64,000 bases of DNA, taken from contig DAOVZK010000004.1 of assembly GCA_030635145.1 (NCBI GenBank), forward strand, positions 34,673 to 98,672. Reading direction: 5' to 3'. The notes under the pieces are model-generated. The model was given only the letters and a program-made list of their open reading frames with translations, searched no databases and was not told where the DNA came from. The position numbers were made by a program, and so were the translations under genes. This DNA is from Planctomycetota bacterium. Lineage in GTDB: Bacteria > Planctomycetota > Phycisphaerae > SM23-33. Positions 9,909 to 19,612 of the stretch are shown here, in pieces. Numbering within the stretch: position 1 is the stretch's first letter; the number at the start of each line of letters is the position of its first letter.

Positions 9909-10063
9909 AAACAAAGCCAAAATCTTCTGATAAAAGAGCCCTAATGCCCCTAAAAAGCTGTATTTACGGCATTTTCTCCCGAAAATAGCCCGCGAGCCGC
10001 GGTGGGTCGTCGCACGGCGGTGCGACCGCAGCGATTATTGCCTCCGCGGTGGCATTATTAAAG

Positions 10064-10275
10064 AACCCCGAAGGGGTGCTCAGAGTTTAGCCGGGGTGCG
10101 TAAGCCCCCGGTAAAAAAGCCTCCCAAAATAAACCAGCCCCGAAGGGGCGGCAGGTCGTAGCACGACAGGCAAATAATTCTGTCGCCCCTTCGGGGCTTA
10201 TTTTCTAACAACATCGATCCGGGGGTTCCGCTTCGCTTCACCCCCGGCTAAATCCTTAACGCCCTTCCAGGGCTT
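10064..10275. repeat. Nested palindromic 'CCCCGAAGGGG / TTTAGCCGGGG' repeat cluster
   Basis: TTTAGCCGGGG...CCCCCGGCTAAA enclosing AGCCCCGAAGGGGCGGCA...TGTCGCCCCTTCGGGGCT. Confidence 0.75.
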
Positions 10276-10439
10276 GCGGTCATCCTTGCGTTTTTTACTA
10301 ACACCGCCTTAAGGCGGTGTCATTCCCTGCTGACTTGCTGCAATCATATTATCAGGCCTTGACAAAATATCAGTAAAACCATAGATTCACCGTTGTATCG
10401 GGTGATTATGTCAATGCCAAATAGCGGGAAGGTCGGGAA

Positions 10440-11114
10440 ATGAAAAAAGCTGACATGGAGGCGCATCAATCGCTATATGAGAACTTGATAAAAAAAGCAA
10501 TAGTGGCTGAATGCGAGGGTCTCTATACTCAAACAGTTGAGTTGGCACTTGCTTCCTGGGATTATGTTGACGGAATGATCCAGTATGAGCGTAAGTATAA
10601 AAACAATGATTTCAGTAGCATTCGGGGCATAGATTTGATTCTCAAGTATGCGCCCTTGCTTCTGGATTTCCCAAACCTAGATAAGTTGGAAGGCCTCCTC
10701 AAGGCTTGCCGTCGAATTGAGAAAAATACCTCCGAGTGTCTTGCTGATAAACTTTCTGAGGCCAGATCACTTCTGCGTACTTCTCACCGTTTGTGGAATC
10801 ACATCGAAAAGAATCCCGACACAAGACAGGACCAAATTAGAAAAAAACTGGGGGGACAACAAAAGCAATGGGATTCGATAGTGCAGAAATGGGAGCAAAT
10901 GGGGTTGCTCCAACGTATACCAAAAAATGGCTCTTACCTATTATCTCTTTCCACAAGGCTTGGCCAATTGATTGTTGGCAAATGTTCGTCCTGTGGCGAA
11001 ATTACAGAGGCTCCAAAAGCTATGTTGTTGGAAAAAATTACTTGCCCCCAATGCAATAACACCGCTTGGTTTGTTATCACTTCTACAAAAATTGATGCTA
11101 ATACAAAGGGATAA
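10440..11114 (+). CDS. Hypothetical protein with C-terminal zinc ribbon
   Basis: 224 aa; 'CSSCGEITEAPKAMLLEKITCPQCNN' CxxC...CxxC; wHTH-like segment before it; stop 3 nt before the next ATG. Confidence 0.65.
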   Translation: MKKADMEAHQSLYENLIKKAIVAECEGLYTQTVELALASWDYVDGMIQYERKYKNNDFSSIRGIDLILKYAPLLLDFPNLDKLEGLLKACRRIEKNTSECLADKLSEARSLLRTSHRLWNHIEKNPDTRQDQIRKKLGGQQKQWDSIVQKWEQMGLLQRIPKNGSYLLSLSTRLGQLIVGKCSSCGEITEAPKAMLLEKITCPQCNNTAWFVITSTKIDANTKG

Positions 11115-11117
11115 TTT

Positions 11118-12320
11118 ATGACTTATATATTAATGTTATTTATAGGATTGGTGGGGGGGGGACTCTGTGTATGGTTGTACATACAGGGAATACGTTTAAA
11201 GCTCAAAGAACAGAAACGGCAACAGGACAAACAAGTACAAAGAATTCAGGCTACCCTTCAAGGAATAAAAGCCAAGCAGCTGGAATTTGACCAGTTTGCA
11301 GCAAAAGTTGTCTCATACAATGAATTGGCAAGTGAGAACAAAATCCTTAAACGTGATTTGCAAAATGTTGATGTGAACCTGCGGAAACTTCAACTCGATA
11401 CTGAGTTGCAACGACAAACACAAGGGACACTAGATCAGCGGATCAAAGACTTGGGAAGTAGATATCTGAAGGAAAATGTCAAGTGGGTTGGCACCTCATT
11501 GACGCCAAATAATTTCGTCGCCTGCAAGCAACGTCTGCAGAAAGTCATCGAGCGGTGTCGTGCAATAGATTTTAGCGTTCCCACAGATGATGAGAGTGAT
11601 TTGTTGGCAAGCCTGAAAGAGGATTACGAAAAGATCGTTCGCGCTGCTTTTGAACGTGAAGAACAGATTCGCATAAAAGCTCAAATTCGTGAGGAGCGAC
11701 GACTCCAGACCGCCATTAAAAGCGAGCTTGAACAATTGGATCGTGAGCGTGAGGCGATTAAAGTGGCACTGGAAAAAGCTCTTGCTGAAGCCAAGGATCA
11801 GCACAGTGAAGAAGTTGAGCGATTGAGGGCCAGATTAGCAGAGGCAGAAGCAAAATCACAGCGGGCAATCTCTCGTGCCCAGATCACCAAGGCTGGTTAT
11901 GTGTATGTTATTACCAACATAGGGTCGTTTGGAGAAGATATATTCAAGGTAGGAATGACACGGAGGGATGATCCAACGATTCGAGTCAGAGAACTGGGTA
12001 GCGCATCTGTCCCGTTCCCGTTTGACGTGCATATGATGATTTCCTGTGATGATGCCCCTAAGCTTGAGAACATCATACATCGGGAACTGCATAGGCTGCG
12101 AATTAATAAAGCTAACCCTCGCAAAGAGTTCTTCAAGACTGATATTGAAACGATCCGTCAGATTGTGGAAAAAAACCACGGTGAAGTGGAGTACGTTGCG
12201 GATCCAGAGGCCCTTGAGTATCGCCAAAGCCTCGAAATGTCAGCCGAAGATCAAGAGTTTATCGAAAGCGTATATGATGCGATAGAAGACGAAAGCGAAA
12301 CCATAGTTGATGAGGGCTAA
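11118..12320 (+). CDS. DUF4041-like coiled-coil protein with C-terminal T5orf172/GIY-YIG-type domain
   Basis: 400 aa; N-terminal TM, coiled coil, C-terminal 'GYVYVITNIGSFGEDIFKVGMTRRDDPTIRVRELGSASVPFPFDVHMMISCDDAPKLENIIHRELHRLRI'. Confidence 0.8.
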   Translation: MTYILMLFIGLVGGGLCVWLYIQGIRLKLKEQKRQQDKQVQRIQATLQGIKAKQLEFDQFAAKVVSYNELASENKILKRDLQNVDVNLRKLQLDTELQRQTQGTLDQRIKDLGSRYLKENVKWVGTSLTPNNFVACKQRLQKVIERCRAIDFSVPTDDESDLLASLKEDYEKIVRAAFEREEQIRIKAQIREERRLQTAIKSELEQLDREREAIKVALEKALAEAKDQHSEEVERLRARLAEAEAKSQRAISRAQITKAGYVYVITNIGSFGEDIFKVGMTRRDDPTIRVRELGSASVPFPFDVHMMISCDDAPKLENIIHRELHRLRINKANPRKEFFKTDIETIRQIVEKNHGEVEYVADPEALEYRQSLEMSAEDQEFIESVYDAIEDESETIVDEG

Positions 12321-12536
12321 GTATCTAAACCGCAAGGCGGGTAGCGAGGATAAACCGTGGAACTTCTTTTCGCTTCGATAGATGGTGAGGAATGAGATTG
12401 CTCCTTGCGATCACACCCAGTATAATGGCAGAACCGTGGCCATCCCTACGGGCTGACCATGCCACCCAGAAAAAGGTTATGCCACCCGAACAATTGAAAA
12501 TCGTAAATTGAAAATAGGAAATAGGAAATTGAAAAT

Positions 12537-12845
12537 ATGTGCCTCGCTGTACCCGGAAAAATAATCGAAATTATTCACGCAAGTGACGCTAAGGAACCCA
12601 CAGACTCGGCTACCGGTGCTACTGGTGCCTCCGGTGCCACCGGCGGCGTCGGGCCGTTGGGGGTGGTGGATTTTCAGGGCAGCAGGGTAGAGGCATCGCT
12701 GGCGATGACCCCAGGTGTCGGCGTTGGAGACTGGGTGCTCGTCCACGCCGGGTTTGCCATCGCGCAGCTGGACGACGAAGAAGCACAAGCAACATTTGAA
12801 TCCATCGCAGAGGCGATGATTGAACCGGAAAATCCTAAAAGCTAA
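12537..12845 (+). CDS. hypC: Hydrogenase maturation factor HypC/HupF
   Basis: 102 aa; 'MCLAVPGKIIEI...GVVDFQGSRVEASLAMTPGVGVGDWVLVHAGFAIAQLDDEEA'; carries a Thr/Ala/Gly-rich insertion. Confidence 0.9.
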   Translation: MCLAVPGKIIEIIHASDAKEPTDSATGATGASGATGGVGPLGVVDFQGSRVEASLAMTPGVGVGDWVLVHAGFAIAQLDDEEAQATFESIAEAMIEPENPKS

Positions 12846-13029
12846 TCTCTAAATACTAAACAAACACGAAATCCAAATGTTGAAATACGAAAAAAGAAAA
12901 ACACACCTACGGCTGCAAAAAATTCCTGAAACCAAAAAATCTTGCATACTCTACTTGTAGTTTTGGATTTTGATTTTCCTATTTTGAATTTGTTTAGGGT
13001 TTAGAGGTTAGGATTTCGTATTTTAGAAC
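12845..13029. repeat. AT-rich imperfect palindromic element (copy 2)
   Basis: 'aatctctaaatactaaacaaacacgaaatccaaatg...attttgaatttgtttagggtttagaggttaggatttcg'. Confidence 0.6.
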
Positions 13030-13080
13030 TTGTGATCCTGTCAAAAAAAATTAGAAAAAGAGTGTTAATACTTATAAAAG

Positions 13081-15351
13081 ATGCAGAGTGATCTTCTTAC
13101 CAATCTAAACGAATCGCAGCGTGACGCGGTGCAGCATGTCGACGGGCCGCTGTTGGTGCTAGCCGGGGCGGGGTCGGGCAAAACGCGCGTAATTACGCGG
13201 CGGGTTGCGTATCTTGTGCAGCAGGGCATCCCCGCCCGCAACGTGCTTGCGATTACCTTCACCAACAAAGCTGCCGAGGAGATGCGCCAACGCGTCGCCG
13301 AGCTGAACACCCCTTACGGATCGACGGTCTGCACTTTTCACGCGTTGTGTGCACGGTTGTTGCGGGAGTTTTCGCAGGAGGCGGGGTTGGCACAGAACTA
13401 TTCGATTTACGACCGCAGCGATCAGCTGAAAGTCGCGAAAAAGGCGTTGGCGGAGCTGAATCTTCCCGGTGCGTATCTGACTCCCGGTAAGGCGCACGCG
13501 GCGATTTCCAACGCGAAGAATCAGCTGCAGACGGCGGGGCGATATGCCGAAGTTTCTGGCGATTTTTTCACGCGAAACATCGCCGAAGTCTACCGCCGCT
13601 ACGAACAGATCCTCGCCGCCAGCAACGCCGTCGATTTCGACGATCTGCTGATGCGGGTTGCGTTTTTGATTCGCGACTATCCCGACATCCGCAAATATCT
13701 CGCCGACCGCTATCGCTACGTGCTGATCGACGAGTATCAGGACACCAACCACGCGCAGTACATAATCGCCCACGCCATCGCGATGGATCACAAAAACATT
13801 TGTGCCACCGGCGACCCCGACCAGAGCATTTACGCGTGGCGTGGCGCGGACATCAACAACATCCTCGACTTCGAGAAGGACTATCCCAACGCGAAAGTCG
13901 TGCGGCTGGAAGAAAACTACCGCTCGGTTCAGCCGATATTAACGGCAGCCTCGAATCTCATATCCAACAACATTAACCGCAAAGATAAAAAGCTCATCGC
14001 CGTCCGCGAAGGCGGGTGCGACGTTAACGTAGTTACCGTTGACGACGAGCACGCCGAAGCCCGCGAGGTGGCACTGCGGATCGATAAGCATCGCCTTGAC
14101 GGCGGAAGCTACGGGGACGTGGCCGTGTTTTATCGCGTCAACGGGATGTCGCGATTGCTGGAAGAAGCGTTCATCCGCGTGGGAATTCCGTATCGCATTG
14201 CTCGCGGTGTGGAGTTTTACAACCGCAAGGAAATCAAGGATATGCTCGCGTATCTCAAGCTGCTGGTCAACCCCACCGACGACCTGAGCTGCCTGCGCGT
14301 TATCAATACTCCCACTCGCGGGATCGGGGCAACGACGGTCAAAAAACTGCTGGCCTACGGGGTTATGAACGGAATGAACTTGCTGGAAGCTGCGCGGAAT
14401 GTCGAGAGCGTTGGGCTGTCGGCGGGGCCTGTGAAAAAGGTGCGAGCTTTTGGCGAGATGATAACCGAGCTTGCGGGAAATCTCGAACGCGACGTGCGAT
14501 TTATTATGGAAGACGTTTTTCATCGCAGCGGGCTGGAAGAGTCGCTGTCGAAGTCGGACGAAGAGTCGCAGCAGGCGCGGTCGAACATTGAGGAGCTTAT
14601 TTCGACGGCGGCGGAGTTTGACGAAAAAACCAACGACACCGACGACGGGATAAACGAATATCTGCACGGAATTTCGCTGGTGAGCGACGTCGACCACATG
14701 GCCGACAACACCGGGGCGGTGACTATGATGACACTGCACGCCGCCAAGGGCCTCGAGTTTCCCGTGGTGTTTATCGTCGGGTGCGAACACGGAATGTTGC
14801 CGTTTTCGCGCGAGCCTGGCATGGGCGATTTGGACGAAGGCTGCGACAAACTCGAGGAAGAACGCCGCTTGATGTTTGTCGGCATGACGCGTACGGAGGA
14901 TCAGTTGACGTTGAGTAACGTGCGTGTGCGAATGGTTCGCGGGCAGCGGTTACCGCAGAGCAGTTCGGCGTTTTTGCACGAAATCGGCGAGGACAATATC
15001 CAGCGTGACGACCGCACGACACGACAAGTTCCGGAAAGGCGTAAGCGGCGTGGCGGATTTTTCAGCGATACCGTCGACCGTGACGAAATCGAAGACCGCA
15101 GCGACGAATTTTTCGAAGCCGCCGGTGGGCTATCACCAAGCGACGATCACGAAGACGCACCACCGCCCTCCGAGTATGAGCATCTTAAGGTCGGGTGCAT
15201 GATTTCGCACGGGAAATACGGTGTCGGGAAGGTAGTGAAACTTTCGCGCGCCTGGCCCGACACGCGGGCGACGATTCTGTTTCACAGCTGCGGGCAAAAA
15301 ACGATTGTGCTGGCGTATACGAATGTTGAAATCGTCGATCCGCCGTTCTAG
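13081..15351 (+). CDS. UvrD/PcrA/Rep-family ATP-dependent DNA helicase
   Basis: 756 aa; 'LAGAGSGKTRVITRRVAYL', 'DEYQDTNHAQY', 'GDPDQSIYAWRGAD', 'LHAAKGLEFPVVFIVGCEHGMLP'. Confidence 0.93.
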   Translation: MQSDLLTNLNESQRDAVQHVDGPLLVLAGAGSGKTRVITRRVAYLVQQGIPARNVLAITFTNKAAEEMRQRVAELNTPYGSTVCTFHALCARLLREFSQEAGLAQNYSIYDRSDQLKVAKKALAELNLPGAYLTPGKAHAAISNAKNQLQTAGRYAEVSGDFFTRNIAEVYRRYEQILAASNAVDFDDLLMRVAFLIRDYPDIRKYLADRYRYVLIDEYQDTNHAQYIIAHAIAMDHKNICATGDPDQSIYAWRGADINNILDFEKDYPNAKVVRLEENYRSVQPILTAASNLISNNINRKDKKLIAVREGGCDVNVVTVDDEHAEAREVALRIDKHRLDGGSYGDVAVFYRVNGMSRLLEEAFIRVGIPYRIARGVEFYNRKEIKDMLAYLKLLVNPTDDLSCLRVINTPTRGIGATTVKKLLAYGVMNGMNLLEAARNVESVGLSAGPVKKVRAFGEMITELAGNLERDVRFIMEDVFHRSGLEESLSKSDEESQQARSNIEELISTAAEFDEKTNDTDDGINEYLHGISLVSDVDHMADNTGAVTMMTLHAAKGLEFPVVFIVGCEHGMLPFSREPGMGDLDEGCDKLEEERRLMFVGMTRTEDQLTLSNVRVRMVRGQRLPQSSSAFLHEIGEDNIQRDDRTTRQVPERRKRRGGFFSDTVDRDEIEDRSDEFFEAAGGLSPSDDHEDAPPPSEYEHLKVGCMISHGKYGVGKVVKLSRAWPDTRATILFHSCGQKTIVLAYTNVEIVDPPF

Positions 15352-15368
15352 GCGTCGTGTTTACGCGA

Positions 15369-16307
15369 TTACCCTTCGCCGCCGATTTTCCAATTTCCTT
15401 CGTTGTAGACGTTCATACGATTTCCACGTAGGAATCCGACGATGGTGATGTTGTGCTGTTTGCCCAGGTCGATCGCCAGTGACGTGACAGCCGACCGCGA
15501 AACCAACATCCCCAATCCCACCGCCGCCGCACGTTTTACGATTCCGCCCGTTAAGCGTCCCATCATGATCAGAAATTTGTCGCTAAGGGTTACGCCTTCG
15601 AGAAACGCCTTGCCGATGAGTTTGTCGAACGCGTTGTAGCGGGCGACGTCCTCGATAAACAGCATGGATTTTTGCCCGTCGGAAAGGGCGGTGGCGTGGA
15701 CGCAGCCGGTTTGTCCCCAGAGGTGGCAGCTGTTTTGCAAATCGTCGGCCAACTGAAAAAGATAGCTCGCCGGTACCGCGCCGCTAGAAAGTTTGGCCGG
15801 TTGCTTACGGTTACCCGAGCTGAAATTCCCACGGATCAGAATTTTTTCCGCCGCCGGTGGTGTTTGAATCGAAATGATATCCTGCGGGCTTTGCAGTTGC
15901 AGATTGCTGTCGGTCAGCAGCGTACCGATTCCCAGTGCGTCGAGATTTTGCGGCAGGGCACAGACCGTTCGGGTAAAGGCACCATCGTTGACATTCAGTT
16001 CTAGCGAAACTTCGGTGACAATGGTGTCGTTTAGTTTCGCGGGTTCGGCGGGGCCGGTGGATTGAAACTGCTGCATCGGATACTGCGACGTGGTGTTGTT
16101 TTTTTGATTGTTTGGGTTCATATTTTTCTCCGGTGGAATGTTCTCATCTTTCGGCCGATTATTCAACTGTTTTGGTGCAACGATTGCTTGATTATGCGTG
16201 GGAGGTTGGTAGGATTGCGGAGTATCTCTCGCGGACGCTTGGGAAATGGCGTCGGCGCGGCCGGCGGGGCTTGTGGATTTGCCGACGCCTGCGACCATAA
16301 CCGTCAA
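15369..16307 (-). CDS. fdhD: Formate dehydrogenase accessory sulfurtransferase FdhD
   Basis: 'CHLWGQTGCVHATALSDGQKSMLFIEDVARYNAFDKLIG' FdhD core; N-terminal ~65-100 aa are low complexity, so the start may be internal (MNPNNQK). Confidence 0.85.
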   Translation of the reverse strand: MTVMVAGVGKSTSPAGRADAISQASARDTPQSYQPPTHNQAIVAPKQLNNRPKDENIPPEKNMNPNNQKNNTTSQYPMQQFQSTGPAEPAKLNDTIVTEVSLELNVNDGAFTRTVCALPQNLDALGIGTLLTDSNLQLQSPQDIISIQTPPAAEKILIRGNFSSGNRKQPAKLSSGAVPASYLFQLADDLQNSCHLWGQTGCVHATALSDGQKSMLFIEDVARYNAFDKLIGKAFLEGVTLSDKFLIMMGRLTGGIVKRAAAVGLGMLVSRSAVTSLAIDLGKQHNITIVGFLRGNRMNVYNEGNWKIGGEG

Positions 16308-16498
16308 AATCTCCGAAAAAGGTTTTGCGAAGATTTAACGTGATATAGCCCCCGTGATTTGAGCTTTTTTGGGTATTTTGAGTAATATTCCCGCAATATT
16401 CGAGCAATAATGGGGCATTTTTGCGTGCAGCGTCGGCTGGTTGCCCCCGGAATCGTTTTGGGATTGACCATTAGGGGAGTTTATGGTAACATTGCTCC

Positions 16499-16684
16499 CG
16501 CAAAGGATGGGTATGGTACGCCGGAGGGTGTGCTTGCTTGTCTGGAGAGGATTTCGCCCTTTGCCCTCGAAAAGAATCGCTTGCGATTCTGCTGTTTCGT
16601 GGAGGAATTTTGGAGGCGAATGAAAAACCGACCAGCCTCAGGGAGTATAGACTCGCGAGAGTTTGTATTGGCTGGTCTTTTTTT
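16499..16684 (+). ncRNA. Candidate structured RNA (~186 nt) with intrinsic terminator
   Basis: TTGACC (16464-16469), 17-nt spacer, TAACAT (16487-16492); apical AGAATCGC-TT-GCGATTCT hairpin; terminator GACCAGCC...GGCTGGTC + TTTTTTT; both neighbouring CDSs are on the minus strand. Confidence 0.35.
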
Positions 16685-16836
16685 ATGGGGAAGTTTTCGG
16701 GCGGTCACCAGTTACCAGTTTCCAGCGATAAAAAAACACCACAAAAGATCGCATAGATCGCAAAGGATGTCTTCCTTCGTATTCTCTGCGCTGCTTCGCG
16801 GTGTTTTTTATTTCTTACTGATAGCTTCTTGAAAAC

Positions 16837-17916
16837 CTATCGCTTTACGCGGGCGTTGCCGGCCCAGATGCTCCAGACCTGATCTTCGTCGGCGGGTTGG
16901 CCGTAATCGGTCAGCATCGTCGTGGCAAGTGCGCCGGTGGCCCAGCCGAACTGAGCCCACTTTTCCGAATCCCAGCCTTTGAGAATCGCGTACAGCATTC
17001 CGCCGACAAATCCGTCACCCCCACCAATGCGGTCGAGCACGGTAATTTGGCGCGGTTCGACGACCTGCCATTCGTCACCGACAGCCATGATCGCGCCCCA
17101 CATGTGCGAGTTTGCACTTTGGACTTCTCGCAGGGTGGTGGCGAAGACGTCGGCGTTGGGGAACTTCTGCTTGGCGCGGTTGATCATTTCTTTGAACCCG
17201 TCGATTTTCGCGGCGAGTCCTTCACCACCGGCCTCTGGGCCTTGCAGCCCAAGACACAGCTGAAAGTCTTCTTCGTTTCCGATGAGAATGTCGCTTGCGT
17301 TTGCGATTTCGAGGAAGATGTCGCTGAGTTCCTTCTCGCGATTGATCCAGAACGATGCGCGGTGATTCAGGTCGAACGAAATTCGCGTGCCGTGTTTTTT
17401 CGCGGCGCGGGCGATTTCGAGACAGAACTGTCCGGTTTCCGGCGACAAAGCAGCGATCAGCCCTGAAAGGTGCACGACCTGCACGCCTTCGGTATCGAAA
17501 ATGCGTTCGAGGTCGAAGTCTTTTGCGTTGAGGGTTCGCCCGACTTCACCGGCGCGGTCGTTGCAAACCCGTGGGCCGCGAGAACCGTATCCGCTGTCGG
17601 CGAGGTTGAATTGGTGGCGATAACCCCAGGGGTTTCCCTGCTGCACTTCGGGGCCTTCGTAGTCCATACCGCGCGAGTTGAGATCGTTTTTGATGAACCT
17701 GGCGATGGGGGAGTCTTTGACGAAAGTCGTCAGTACCTTTACCGGTAGCCCAAGATAGCTCGAGACGCTGGCGACGTTAGACTCGGCACTGGTGGCCTGG
17801 AGCTTAAACATGTCGCCGCAATGCATCGGCTGACCGTTGGCGGGGGTAAGGCGAACGCCCATACTGGTGGGGATCAATAGCGAGTATTTATAATCTTTCT
17901 TAAGTTCAATGTTCAT
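16837..17916 (-). CDS. kdgK: PfkB-family sugar kinase (2-dehydro-3-deoxygluconokinase-like)
   Basis: 359 aa; 'DRIGGGDGFVGGMLYAIL' PfkB signature, 'ISFDLNHRASFW', 'GNEEDF'. Confidence 0.75.
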   Translation of the reverse strand: MNIELKKDYKYSLLIPTSMGVRLTPANGQPMHCGDMFKLQATSAESNVASVSSYLGLPVKVLTTFVKDSPIARFIKNDLNSRGMDYEGPEVQQGNPWGYRHQFNLADSGYGSRGPRVCNDRAGEVGRTLNAKDFDLERIFDTEGVQVVHLSGLIAALSPETGQFCLEIARAAKKHGTRISFDLNHRASFWINREKELSDIFLEIANASDILIGNEEDFQLCLGLQGPEAGGEGLAAKIDGFKEMINRAKQKFPNADVFATTLREVQSANSHMWGAIMAVGDEWQVVEPRQITVLDRIGGGDGFVGGMLYAILKGWDSEKWAQFGWATGALATTMLTDYGQPADEDQVWSIWAGNARVKR

Positions 17917-17973
17917 AATAAAACCTTTTGATTTTCAAATTCCAATTTTCGCAATCCAAAATCCGAAACCGCA

Positions 17974-18795
17974 TCAGACGCCTGAAAAAGCGTTGAATCC
18001 ACCGTCGACCGGAACCACAACGCCGGTGACGAATTTTGACGCATCCGAAATCAGCCATACCAGCGTCCCGATGAGTTCGTCGGGTGATCCGTAGCGGCCC
18101 ATGGGTGTGTTGTCCATAATCTGCTTGCCGCGCGGGGTGGGGCTGCCGTCTTCGTTGGTCAGCAAAAAGCGGTTTTGCTCTGTGAGGAAGAACCCCGGTG
18201 CGATGGCGTTGACGCGGATGTCGGATCCGTGGTTCTGGTTCATGTACACGCACAGCCATTCGGTGAAATTGCTGATGGCGGCTTTGGCGGCGCCGTAACC
18301 CACGACGCGTGTCAGTGGGCGGAACGCAGCCATCGACGAGATGTTGATAATGACACCGTCACCGCGGTCGGCGATGTGTTTGCCGAATATCTGGCAGGGG
18401 AGCATGGTTCCGAGGCAGTTTAAGTCGAAGACCCAGCGGATGGCTTCGGGGTCGAGCTCGAAGAATGTCGATTCCGGGGGCACGCAGGTGGCTTCTTTCT
18501 TATTGCCGCCAGCTGCGTTTACCAGCACGTCGATGCGGCCGAGTTTTTCGATAGTCGCATCGAACGCCGCCTGGATGCTGTCTTTTTCCAGCACGTTTAC
18601 TTTGACGGGCACGGCTGTGCCACCGGCGGCGGAGATTTCTTTGCACAGCGATTCGGCGCCTTGGATGTTGAAGTCGAGAACGGCAATTTTAGCACCGCGG
18701 GTTGCAAGTGCCTTGCTCATGTCTCCACCGAGAACACCAGCCCCGCCGGTTATCGCTACACATTTGTCTTTGACATCGAAAAGTACATCAGTCAT
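17974..18795 (-). CDS. SDR-family oxidoreductase (mannonate/fructuronate oxidoreductase-like)
   Basis: 'KCVAITGGAGVLGGDMSKALATRGAKIAVLD' Rossmann motif, 'VVGYGAAKAAISNFT' YxxxK, 'VTGVVVPVDGGFNAFSGV'; start chosen at MTDVLFDVKDK. Confidence 0.8.
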   Translation of the reverse strand: MTDVLFDVKDKCVAITGGAGVLGGDMSKALATRGAKIAVLDFNIQGAESLCKEISAAGGTAVPVKVNVLEKDSIQAAFDATIEKLGRIDVLVNAAGGNKKEATCVPPESTFFELDPEAIRWVFDLNCLGTMLPCQIFGKHIADRGDGVIINISSMAAFRPLTRVVGYGAAKAAISNFTEWLCVYMNQNHGSDIRVNAIAPGFFLTEQNRFLLTNEDGSPTPRGKQIMDNTPMGRYGSPDELIGTLVWLISDASKFVTGVVVPVDGGFNAFSGV

Positions 18796-19480
18796 TTTTA
18801 ATTCCTTCTTTGGGTTTTCTGGGGTCAAGCGGAACGAGTGGTTCTTCACGCTTGGATTTACGATCTCCACCAGTTAGCTGGAGGATAAACTGCATAAGTT
18901 CACGTCGCGTGACGTATTTTGGGAACGAAATATTTTGCTGCTTGGCAATCTTGCGATAGGTGTCGGCGGCCCGGTCAAATTCCTGCTCAGGCATGAAATC
19001 CCAGATAACCGTCGTCATCCAGTCCGGGTCGTTGGTGTTGGGGGTATCGACCGGCATTAGGGTGTACCATTGCGGAAGTATCTTTTTCGTGTGGTCGACG
19101 AATTCATCCCGCTGGGGTTGTGGTATTTCATCGAGATTACGCAGCTGGTGCGCTTCGGGCCAGATGGTTTTGCGGTATTCGGCGAGTTTTCGCGGATCGG
19201 TAATCGGCTCGGTCGGTTGTGCCGGTGCAGAAACTGTGTCTGGCGTCGTCAGGTCGGGACGCTGGCGAGACGGTACGGTTTTATCCGGGACAGCCTCGGC
19301 GGTGGGCTGCTCTTTTTCATCCGCGGGATGATGCCACCAACCCCAGTCAGGATACTCGGGCCATTTTTTCTGGAAGTTTTCGGTTCCGCAGCCGCCCAAA
19401 ATCATCGTGGCAGCTAAGATCAGCAGCAGTGTTGTGAATTTTCCAGCTCTCATCAATATGCTCCTGTTGTTATCGACCAT
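18788..19480 (-). CDS. Hypothetical lipoprotein
   Basis: 230 aa; signal sequence with lipobox 'MILGGCG'; Pro-rich linker. Confidence 0.6.
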   Translation of the reverse strand: MVDNNRSILMRAGKFTTLLLILAATMILGGCGTENFQKKWPEYPDWGWWHHPADEKEQPTAEAVPDKTVPSRQRPDLTTPDTVSAPAQPTEPITDPRKLAEYRKTIWPEAHQLRNLDEIPQPQRDEFVDHTKKILPQWYTLMPVDTPNTNDPDWMTTVIWDFMPEQEFDRAADTYRKIAKQQNISFPKYVTRRELMQFILQLTGGDRKSKREEPLVPLDPRKPKEGIKND

Positions 19481-19612
19481 TACTGCTTTTTACCGAGGGA
19501 TTAACACGTCAAGGATTATAACCGCGTAGGGGTAGCAATACCACATCTCGCCATTATTAAATCTGATGGTTCGTCACCACAAAAATGATAGAGGAACCTT
19601 ATCTTGTAATTT

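Noticed and set aside
9401-9910. ORFs encoding 'LSAQRPSLSAQRPS...' and 'LSDLHLVLSDLHL...' proteins
   Set aside because: They are translations of the 21-bp tandem array (multiple of 3), open in more than one frame, with no RBS or conserved domain; treated as a DNA repeat.
12477-12788. 103-aa ORF antisense to hypC
   Set aside because: Overlaps the confident hypC gene on the opposite strand.
13939-14790. 283-aa ORF antisense to the helicase
   Set aside because: Shadow ORF of a confidently identified helicase gene.
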